Positions 58,557-64,000 of a stretch of DNA of 64,000 nt are shown here, piece after piece (position 1 is the first letter of the stretch; each line of letters begins with the position of its first letter). The DNA comes from Streptomyces nitrosporeus. GTDB lineage: Bacteria; Actinomycetota; Actinomycetes; Streptomycetales; Streptomycetaceae. The position numbers and the translations under genes are program-made. The stretch lies in assembly GCF_008704555.1 (NCBI RefSeq), contig NZ_CP023702.1:2232001-2296000 (forward strand), in the 5' to 3' direction. Below the pieces are notes generated by a model. The model worked only from the letters and a program-made list of their open reading frames with translations, was not told the DNA's origin and ran no database searches.

Positions 58557-59215
58557 CGCGTCTCCAGCCGGTAGCCGGCGCCCCGGACCGTGACGATGGA
58601 GGCGGCGCCCAGCTTGCGGCGCAGGGTGCTGACGTAGACCTCGACGATGTTCGGGTCGCCGTCGTAGGCGAAGTCCCAGACGTGCTCCAGGATGTCCGCC
58701 TTGCTGACCACCTCGCCGGCCCGCAGGGCGAGCTGCTCCAGCACGGCGAACTCCTTGGCGGTGAGGGTGATCTCGTCCTCGCCCCGGTGCACCCGCCGCG
58801 CGGCGGTGTCCAGCCGCAGCGGGCCGACGGTGAGCACCGGGGAGGCGGACCCGCGGCTCCTGCGGCGCAGCAGGGCCCGGACACGGGCGACGAGCACGAC
58901 GTAGGAGAACGGCTTGGTCAGGTAGTCGTCGGCGCCGGTGTCCAGGCCCTCGGCCTCGTCGTACTCCCCGTCCTTCGCCGTCAGCATGAGGATGGGCACC
59001 TCGTGGCCCGCGGCGCGCAGGGCCGCGCAGACCCGGTAGCCGTTCATGCCGGGCAGCATGATGTCCAGGACGACCAGGTCGTACCCGCCCTGTCCGGCCA
59101 GGTGCAGTCCCTCCAGGCCGTCGTGGACGACGTCCACGGCGAAACCCTCGGCGGTGAGCCCCTTCGCCAGGGACACCGCGAGCCGCTTCTCGTCCTCCAC
59201 GATCAACAGGCGCAT
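58553..59215 (-). CDS. OmpR-family response regulator
   Basis: A 220-residue regulator, started at ATG 59215 (MRLLIVEDEKRLAVSLAKGL); a GTG at 59221 is an alternative. The receiver domain has LIVEDE, the phospho-acceptor in LVVLDIMLPGMNGYRV and YLTKPFSYVVL. A PhoB/OmpR winged helix forms the C-terminal half (LTAKEFAVLEQLALRAGEVVSKADILEHVW, VYVSTLRRKLG, TVRGAGYRLE). It is coupled to the kinase and divergent from the PepSY gene. TTCAG direct repeats between them are its probable binding sites. Confidence 0.93.
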   Translation of the reverse strand: MRLLIVEDEKRLAVSLAKGLTAEGFAVDVVHDGLEGLHLAGQGGYDLVVLDIMLPGMNGYRVCAALRAAGHEVPILMLTAKDGEYDEAEGLDTGADDYLTKPFSYVVLVARVRALLRRRSRGSASPVLTVGPLRLDTAARRVHRGEDEITLTAKEFAVLEQLALRAGEVVSKADILEHVWDFAYDGDPNIVEVYVSTLRRKLGAASIVTVRGAGYRLETR

Positions 59216-59238
59216 ACCCACAGGGTGGCAGGCGGAAC

Positions 59239-59276
59239 CTGAAGGCTCCTTCAGGCGGCTTCAGGCTGCGTTCAGC
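59239..59276. promoter_or_regulatory. tandem TTCAG repeats (OmpR-type operator)
   Basis: TTCAGG at 59250-59255, TTCAGG at 59260-59265 and TTCAGC at 59271-59276 are spaced 10 and 11 bases apart. A reversed CTGAAGG (59239-59245) lies to the left. Direct repeats at helical spacing are the usual site of OmpR/PhoB regulators. They lie in the gap between the response regulator and the PepSY gene. Confidence 0.65.
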
Positions 59277-59332
59277 ATCGGCCCGGCAGGGTGGTTCCCG
59301 TCGCGTTCCACCCACCACATCGGGGAGAGACC

Positions 59333-60007
59333 ATGAAGCACAGGATCGCAGCCGCCGCCGTCGCCGCCGCCGTTCTCGTCGGCGGCGGGATCGCCGCGAC
59401 CGCCGCGTTCGCCGACGACGACGGCCGGGGCCACGAGCGCACGGAGCGCAACGAGGACCGGGCGGACGACCGGACGGACGACCGGGCGGACACGGACGAC
59501 CAGGCGGACGGCCGGGCGGAGGCCGGGCGCGCCGCGGACGACCGGCCCGTCTCCCTCGACCGGGCACTCGCGGCGGCCCTGAAGGCGGTCCCCGGCACGG
59601 CCACCGAGGCCGAACTGGAGGACGACGGCGACGATGACGACGGCCGGGACGACGGCCGGCGGGTCTGGGAGTTCGACGTCTACGGCAAGGACAAGGTCTG
59701 GCACGACGTGACGGTCGACGCGGCGAACGCGAAGGTGCTCTCCACCCGCGACGACGACAACGACGACCGCGACCGCCACGCGCCCCGCTCGGCGTCCGTC
59801 ACGCTGGTCACGGCCGTGAACGCGGCACTGAGGTCCGAGCCGGGCACGGTGACCTCGGTGGACCTGGACGACGACGATGACGACGACCGCGCCGGGGGCG
59901 GCACCCCGCGCTGGGAGATCGAGATCACCGGCGACGACGGCCGGGAGCACGAGCTGCGGGTGGACGCCGGGACGGCCGCCGTCACGGTGGACCGCGACGA
60001 CGACTGA
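59333..60007 (+). CDS. acidic secreted PepSY-domain protein
   Basis: A 224-residue exported protein. The ATG at 59333 has GGGGAGAG about three to five bases upstream and gives a signal peptide (MKHRIAAAAVAAAVLVGGGIAATAAFA). Two PepSY-like repeats are visible (LDRALAAALKAVPGTATEAELEDD...VWEFDVYGKD...VTVDAANAKVL and VTAVNAALRSEPGTVTSVDLDDD...WEIEITGDD...LRVDAGTAAVTV). They are separated by and flanked with Asp-rich tracts (ERNEDRADDRTDDRADTDD, LDDDDDDDRA). Such acidity outside the cell suggests binding of divalent cations. It is divergent from the OmpR-type system and probably its target. Confidence 0.88.
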   Translation: MKHRIAAAAVAAAVLVGGGIAATAAFADDDGRGHERTERNEDRADDRTDDRADTDDQADGRAEAGRAADDRPVSLDRALAAALKAVPGTATEAELEDDGDDDDGRDDGRRVWEFDVYGKDKVWHDVTVDAANAKVLSTRDDDNDDRDRHAPRSASVTLVTAVNAALRSEPGTVTSVDLDDDDDDDRAGGGTPRWEIEITGDDGREHELRVDAGTAAVTVDRDDD

Positions 60008-60111
60008 CCGCGGGAGGCGGCCGGGGCGGGCACCGGCGCCCGTCCCGGGGTCCGTGGGACCGGGCTCCTGGCGCGGCTCGGCGTCCGCGGTGGCGGACAC
60101 CCAGAGAGGGC

Positions 60112-60140
60112 TTGACGAGACGCAACGTCTCGTCTAAGTT
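60112..60140 (+). promoter_or_regulatory. ABC-F gene promoter with perfect TetR-type operator
   Basis: TTGACG (60112-60117) and TAAGTT (60135-60140) are separated by exactly 17 bp, the clearest promoter in the window. A perfect 9-bp inverted repeat GACGAGACG-CAA-CGTCTCGTC (60114-60134) fills the spacer and covers part of the -35. A repressor there would block the polymerase. No TetR gene is adjacent. Confidence 0.8.
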
Positions 60141-60147
60141 TGCGGAC

Positions 60148-60191
60148 GCGGCCGGCGGCGGATGTCCCCGCCGCCGGCCGCACCGCCCTGA
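60148..60191 (+). promoter_or_regulatory. leader hairpin and possible nine-codon leader peptide
   Basis: After the predicted start of transcription (near 60147) a perfect 14-bp stem GCGGCCGGCGGCGG / CCGCCGCCGGCCGC spans 60148-60181. An ATG in its loop (60162) opens the frame M-S-P-P-P-A-A-P-P and a TGA at 60189-60191, 21 bases before the ABC-F start codon. No clear ribosome site precedes it. Layout resembles attenuators of ABC-F genes, but GC-rich chance is possible. Confidence 0.4.
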
Positions 60192-60212
60192 CCACCCAGC
60201 GAAGGACCGCCC

Positions 60213-61931
60213 TTGCACCCTGCTCCCGCCAAGACCACCGCCCCCTCCCCCGCCACCTCGCAGATCGCCCTGGCCGAGGTGACCAAGCGCTACGGCGACC
60301 GTCTGGTGCTGGACCGTGTCTCCCTCACCGTCGGACCGGGCGAGAAGGCCGGGATCGTCGGGGACAACGGCTCCGGAAAGTCCACCCTCCTGCGGCTGCT
60401 GGCAGGGCGGGAACCCGTCGGCGGCGGCAGCCTGACCGTCACCGCGCCGGGCGGCACCGCCCACCTCGGCCAGACCCTCGACCTGCCCGACTCGGCACGC
60501 GTGGGCGATGCCGTGGATCACGTACTGGGCGAACTGCGCGCCCTGGAGCGCCGTGTCCGTGCCGCCGGGGCCGCGCTGGGCACCACCGGCACCGCGGGGT
60601 CCGAGCACTACGCCGCCCTGGTGGCCGCGTTCGAGGCGCGGGGCGGGCACGACGCCGACCGGCGGGTCGAGGTGGGCCTGCGCCGGCTCGGTGAGCGCGC
60701 CCCGCTGGACCGGGACCGGCCGCTGGGCACCCTCTCCGGAGGGCAGCGCTCCCGGCTCGCGCTCGCCGCGGTCCTGGCCTCGTCACCCGAACTCCTGCTG
60801 CTCGACGAGCCGACCAACGATCTGGACGACGAGGCCGTGGCCTGGCTCGAAGGGCGCCTCCGCCACCACCGGGGCACGGTCGTCGTGGCGACGCACGACC
60901 GCGCGTTCCTGGAGCACGTCACCGGCACGATCCTGGAGGTGGACCACGACCGGCACACGGTGCGGCGCTACGGGAACGGGTACGCCGGCTTCCTCACCGC
61001 CAAGGCCGCGGCCCGGGCCCGGTGGGCGTGGGAGCACGAGCGGTGGCGCGACGAGGTCGCCCGGCAGGAGCGCCTCGCCGACTCCGGTATCGGACTGCTG
61101 GCCGAGATCCCCCGCAAGGGGCCGCGGGCGTTCAGCGGCGCCGGCGCCTTCCGCGCGCGTTCCCGGTCCCACGGCGCGCAGAGCCGCATCCGCAACGCGC
61201 ACCGGCAGCTGCGACGGCTCACGGACCACCCCGTCCCGCCGCCCCCGCGGCCCCTGCGCTTCACGGGCCGCGTCGACGGCCCGCCGCCCGCCGGGGAACC
61301 ACCGGCCGCGGTGTACCTGGAGGACGCCCTGGTCGAAGGGCGGCTGTACGTACCGTCCCTGCGGCTGGCCCCGGGCGGCCGTCTCCTCGTGACCGGCCCC
61401 AACGGCGCCGGCAAGACCACCCTCCTCCAGCTGCTGGCCGGTGAGCTGGCGCCTGACGCCGGTGTCGTACGCCGGCCTCGCCGGGTCGGATTCCTCCGTC
61501 AGCAGAGCGCCCCCGGGGCCGCCTCCGACACCCGCGCGCTCCTCACGGCGTTCGCGGCCGGCCGGGCGGGGCCGTTTGACGAGCACGCCGACGCCCTCCT
61601 CGCGCTCGGCCTGTTCCGCGCCGCCGACCTCGCGGTCCCCGTACGGGAGCTGTCCGCCGGGCAGCGCCGCAAGCTCGAACTGGCCCGCCTGGTGACGGCC
61701 GGCCCCCTCGATCTGCTGCTGCTCGACGAGCCGACGAACCACCTGGCCCCCGCCCTGGTGGAGGAGATCGAGGCGGCCCTGGCCCCATGCACCGCCACGC
61801 TCGTCGTGGTGACGCACGACCGGCTCCTGCGCGAACGCTTCGACGGCCCCCGGCTGGAGCTGCCCGCCGTCACCGGAGGGCGTGGTGCGCCCGCGGCGCC
61901 GCCTCGGCACCCGGGCCCGTCGCGGTCATGA
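60213..61931 (+). CDS. ABC-F family ATPase (ribosome protection type)
   Basis: A 572-residue soluble protein with two ABC domains and no membrane segments, as in the ABC-F group that includes antibiotic resistance factors. The TTG at 60213 has GAAGGA about seven bases upstream; no better start exists. Domain 1 has Walker A GDNGSGKSTLL, signature LSGGQRSR and Walker B LLLLDEPTNDLD. The linker (about 265-370) is Arg-rich (ARARWAWEHERWRDEVARQERL). Domain 2 has GPNGAGKTTLL, LSAGQRRK and LLLLDEPTNHLA. Both catalytic Glu are present. Likely role: displacing ribosome-targeting antibiotics, probably macrolide-lincosamide-streptogramin type. Control by a TetR repressor is suggested by its promoter. 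Confidence 0.9.
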   Translation: MHPAPAKTTAPSPATSQIALAEVTKRYGDRLVLDRVSLTVGPGEKAGIVGDNGSGKSTLLRLLAGREPVGGGSLTVTAPGGTAHLGQTLDLPDSARVGDAVDHVLGELRALERRVRAAGAALGTTGTAGSEHYAALVAAFEARGGHDADRRVEVGLRRLGERAPLDRDRPLGTLSGGQRSRLALAAVLASSPELLLLDEPTNDLDDEAVAWLEGRLRHHRGTVVVATHDRAFLEHVTGTILEVDHDRHTVRRYGNGYAGFLTAKAAARARWAWEHERWRDEVARQERLADSGIGLLAEIPRKGPRAFSGAGAFRARSRSHGAQSRIRNAHRQLRRLTDHPVPPPPRPLRFTGRVDGPPPAGEPPAAVYLEDALVEGRLYVPSLRLAPGGRLLVTGPNGAGKTTLLQLLAGELAPDAGVVRRPRRVGFLRQQSAPGAASDTRALLTAFAAGRAGPFDEHADALLALGLFRAADLAVPVRELSAGQRRKLELARLVTAGPLDLLLLDEPTNHLAPALVEEIEAALAPCTATLVVVTHDRLLRERFDGPRLELPAVTGGRGAPAAPPRHPGPSRS

Positions 61932-61966
61932 TCCGCTGGTACCGGGCCGGCCGCGGGGCGCCCGCC

Positions 61967-61988
61967 GCCGGCACACGGGGGTGCCGGC
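61967..61988 (+). terminator. probable terminator of the ABC-F gene
   Basis: GCCGGCAC-ACGGGG-GTGCCGGC is a perfect 8-bp stem, 35 bases after the ABC-F stop. Confidence 0.6.
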
Positions 61989-62060
61989 CGTCCGGCGGGC
62001 GGTGTCCGTCCGGCCCGCGCAGGAGGCCGCCGGGCGGGGCGGCGGGCGCGCTGCCCGGGC

Positions 62061-62369
62061 TCAGGCGGACCGCGTCCGCCGCGACCGCGCGCCGCGTCCC
62101 GTCCGGGCCCGCCACCCGGCCCCCGGCACGGCTCCGCAGGCTCCGCGCGGGGTCAGGTGCCCCGCCGGGAGCAGGGTGACGCGTGGGTCGTCGCGGATCT
62201 CGCCGGTCTCGCAGGCGTCGGCCTCCGGGTGGGCCACCAGCAGCCGGGTGGCGGTGTCCGGGCGGGCGCGCAGGAAGGTGCCGCCCGGCCGGTCGCCGCC
62301 GAGGACGGGCAGGGCCCGGCCCCCGGCGTCGCCCGGCCCGGCCTCCCCGCCCCCTCCGGACGCACGGAC
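62061..62369 (-). pseudogene. possible gene remnant
   Basis: On the minus strand a frame ending at 62061 has a protein-like composition (LPVLGGDRPGGTFLRARPDTATRLLVAHPEADACETGEIRDDPRVTLLPAG). G or C is at almost every third position and A/T sits mostly in second positions, as in real Streptomyces genes. No start codon with a ribosome site lies between the meaB terminator and this segment; only an internal GTG exists. The C-terminal part is low-complexity Arg. I do not recognise the family. A decayed or truncated gene fits best; chance is possible. Confidence 0.25.
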
Positions 62370-62412
62370 GGCGTGTCCCGCACCTCCCCGGACGGGAGGC
62401 GCGGGACACGCC
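62370..62412 (-). terminator. terminator of meaB
   Basis: GGCGTGTCCCGC pairs perfectly with GCGGGACACGCC (12 bp), with an inner CTCCC/GGGAG helix. It begins 41 bases after the meaB stop. Confidence 0.75.
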
Positions 62413-62453
62413 GTCACCCGGCCCCGGGCGGCCCGCACGCCGCCCGCGGGCCG

Positions 62454-63500
62454 TCAGTTCCCGGACGCGCGGCCTCCGTTCCCGGCCGGGGCGCGGTCCT
62501 CGTCCCCGGGCACCGGATCCCCGTCCCCGGACGCCGGGCCCTGGTCGCCGGTCAGCCCGGCCACCAGCTCGTCGGCGGCGGCGTACGGGTCGAGGCGGCC
62601 GGCCGTGATGCGTTCGGCGAGCGCGTCCAGCCGGCGGTCGCCGTGCAGGTCGGCGATCCGCTCCCGGAGGGCGGTGACGGCGATCGTCTCGACCTCCCGG
62701 GCCGCGCGGGCGGTACGCCGCCCGGCCAGGACGCCGTGCTCCTCCATCCACGCCCGGTGCTTCTCCAGCGCCTCGACGACCTCGTCGACGCCCTCGCCCC
62801 GGGCGGCGACCGTCTTCACGATCGGCGGGCGCCAGTCGCCGGGCCCCCGGGACTCCCCCAGGCCCAGCATGTGGTTGAGCTCCCGGGCGGTGGCGTCGGC
62901 CCCGTCGCGGTCGGCCTTGTTGACCACGTACACGTCGCCGATCTCCAGGATCCCGGCCTTCGCCGCCTGGATGCCGTCGCCCATGCCCGGGGCCAGGAGC
63001 ACCACCGAGGTGTCGGCCTGCGAGGCGATCTCCACCTCGGACTGGCCGACCCCCACCGTCTCCACCAGGACCACGTCGCAGCCCGCCGCGTCCAGGACCC
63101 GGATCGCCTGCGGGGCCGACCAGGCGAGCCCGCCGAGGTGGCCGCGGGTGGCCATCGAGCGGATGTAGACGCCCGGGTCGGAGGCGTGGTCCGACATCCG
63201 GACCCGGTCGCCGAGGAGCGCGCCCCCGGAGAACGGCGAGGACGGGTCCACGGCCAGCACCCCGACCCGCTTGCCGGCCCTGCGGTACGCGGAGACCAGG
63301 GCCGAGGTGGAGGTGGACTTGCCGACCCCCGGGGAACCGGTCAGCCCGACGACGTAGGCGTGCCCGGCGAGCGGTGCCAGGGCCGCCATCACCTCACGCA
63401 GCTGGGGCGAGGCCCCCTCCACCAGGGAGATGAGCCGGGCCACCGCACGCGGCCTGCCCTGGCGTGCCTGCTCGACCAGGGACGGGACGTCCACCTTCAC
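62454..63500 (-). CDS. meaB: MeaB/ArgK-family GTPase, mutase chaperone
   Basis: A 348-residue G3E-type GTPase that protects and reactivates B12-dependent acyl-CoA mutases. The GTG at 63500 has GAGGAGA seven bases upstream; an in-frame GTG at 63515 overlaps that ribosome site and is less likely. Motifs: P-loop GLTGSPGVGKSTSTSAL, switch and base-binding segments (AVDPSSPFSGGALLGDRVRM, VETVGVGQSE) and NKAD for guanine. The C-terminal 35 residues are a Gly/Asp/Pro-rich tail. It is 30 bases downstream of the thiolase gene in the same direction. The mutase in this window that it could serve is IcmA; methylmalonyl-CoA mutase elsewhere is equally likely. Confidence 0.93.
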   Translation of the reverse strand: MKVDVPSLVEQARQGRPRAVARLISLVEGASPQLREVMAALAPLAGHAYVVGLTGSPGVGKSTSTSALVSAYRRAGKRVGVLAVDPSSPFSGGALLGDRVRMSDHASDPGVYIRSMATRGHLGGLAWSAPQAIRVLDAAGCDVVLVETVGVGQSEVEIASQADTSVVLLAPGMGDGIQAAKAGILEIGDVYVVNKADRDGADATARELNHMLGLGESRGPGDWRPPIVKTVAARGEGVDEVVEALEKHRAWMEEHGVLAGRRTARAAREVETIAVTALRERIADLHGDRRLDALAERITAGRLDPYAAADELVAGLTGDQGPASGDGDPVPGDEDRAPAGNGGRASGN

Positions 63501-63530
63501 GCTCGGTCTCCTCACTCGGTACGTACGGGA

Positions 63531-64000
63531 CTACTTGCCGGGGACGCGGAGGATCAGCGCGTCGCCCTGACCGCCGCCTCCGCACAGCGCCGCCGCGCCG
63601 GTGCCGCCGCCGCGCCGCTTCAGCTCCAGCGCCAGGTGCAGCACCACACGGGCGCCGGACATCCCGATCGGGTGGCCGAGCGCGATCGCGCCGCCGTTCA
63701 CGTTGACCTTGTCGGGCGTGACGCCGAGGTCCTTCATCGACTGGACGGCGACGGCCGCGAACGCCTCGTTGATCTCGATGAGGTCGAGGTCCTCGACACC
63801 GATGCCCTCCTTGGCGAGGGCGTGCCGGATGGCGTTGGAGGGCTGCGACTGGAGCGAGTTGTCCGGGCCGGCCACGTTGCCGTGGGCGCCGATCTCGGCG
63901 ATCCAGTCCAGGCCCAGCGCCTCGGCCTTCGCCTTGCTCATGACGACGACGGCGGCGGCACCGTCGGAGATCTGCGAGGAGGTGCCCGCGGTGATCGTGC
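63531..64000 (-). CDS. acetyl-CoA C-acetyltransferase (thiolase), N-terminal part outside window
   Basis: The last 156 codons of a biosynthetic-type thiolase, which joins or splits acetyl-CoA and acetoacetyl-CoA. Visible motifs are [45 protein letters not shown] (catalytic His) and the C-terminal [14 protein letters not shown] (catalytic Cys). The nucleophilic Cys of the N-terminal domain lies outside the window. It lies upstream of meaB with a 30-base gap, in one operon. The pair fits acyl-CoA and methylmalonyl/butyryl-CoA metabolism. Confidence 0.94.
   Translation of the reverse strand, partial: TITAGTSSQISDGAAAVVVMSKAKAEALGLDWIAEIGAHGNVAGPDNSLQSQPSNAIRHALAKEGIGVEDLDLIEINEAFAAVAVQSMKDLGVTPDKVNVNGGAIALGHPIGMSGARVVLHLALELKRRGGGTGAAALCGGGGQGDALILRVPGK

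Larger units (their letters stand above)
61932..62453. other. 522-base region without an intact gene
   Basis: It contains the terminator hairpins of the ABC-F gene (61967-61988) and of meaB (62370-62412), and a possible gene remnant between them, listed separately. No other feature is visible. Confidence 0.5.

Noticed and set aside
58557..59567. Upstream extension of the kinase frame into the regulator gene
   Set aside because: The kinase has a normal start at the ATGA overlap (58556); the extension runs through the regulator in another frame and is not protein-like.
60213..61931. ABC-F gene as part of an antibiotic biosynthetic cluster
   Set aside because: No biosynthetic genes are nearby; neighbours are housekeeping and regulatory.

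Overview
The window is about 72-74% GC by eye, uses GTG (and one TTG) starts freely, has G/C at nearly every third codon position and carries typical actinobacterial families (DUF6114/DUF6230, AIM24, GlgE, IcmA). It looks like a chromosomal core segment of a Streptomyces. From memory, the gene order resembles the S. coelicolor SCO5399-SCO5458 region in reverse; this could not be checked here. There are no rRNA, tRNA, CRISPR, phage or transposase genes. The mobile-like item is a large inverted repeat at 12468-12642.

Layout. 1-2329: two L,D-transpeptidase lipoproteins (the first cut by the window edge). 2486-8490: glgX, then a leftward ABC-2 exporter / histidine kinase / LuxR regulator operon. 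8676-12427: a heterodimeric ABC exporter. 12428-13289: non-coding, with the inverted repeat. 13290-17237: a secreted M4 metalloprotease and a GAF-SpoIIE-HATPase protein. 17536-29141: glgP facing glgE-treS-mak-glgB. TreS (trehalose to maltose), Mak (maltose to maltose-1-phosphate), GlgE (alpha-1,4-glucan synthesis) and GlgB (branching) form a complete GlgE pathway. GlgP and GlgX break the product down.

29203-36732: a secreted ricin-lectin protein with an aerolysin-like C-terminus, an MmpS-like lipoprotein, a merR-trx operon, a dicarboxylate symporter divergent from a CitA/CitB-type two-component pair, and an XRE protein. 36828-42902: central carbon genes pfkA, pta-ackA and pyk. 42987-48194: a DUF6230 / DUF6114 / mucin-like secreted protein trio, a thioredoxin-TPR protein and a TetR regulator behind two CRP-like boxes. 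48214-63531+: icmA, a MarR/MFS/DUF3817 group, an ArsR-like regulator, a thiamine-binding protein with a second DUF3817 protein, three tandem AIM24 genes, an AbsC-like MarR, an OmpR-type two-component system divergent from a very acidic PepSY protein, an ABC-F protein, then meaB and a thiolase (cut by the window edge).

The most interesting signals are regulatory. The ABC-F gene has a consensus promoter with a perfect TetR-type operator between -35 and -10, then a leader holding a 14-bp hairpin and a possible nine-codon proline-rich open frame. At least five genes (merR, pyk, tetR, icmA, the AbsC-like marR) have a -10 box 6-7 bases before the start codon, which suggests leaderless mRNAs, each with a dyad beside it. 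The OmpR system has 10-11-bp-spaced TTCAG repeats in its divergent promoter, and its kinase and PepSY partner both carry Asp-rich tracts.
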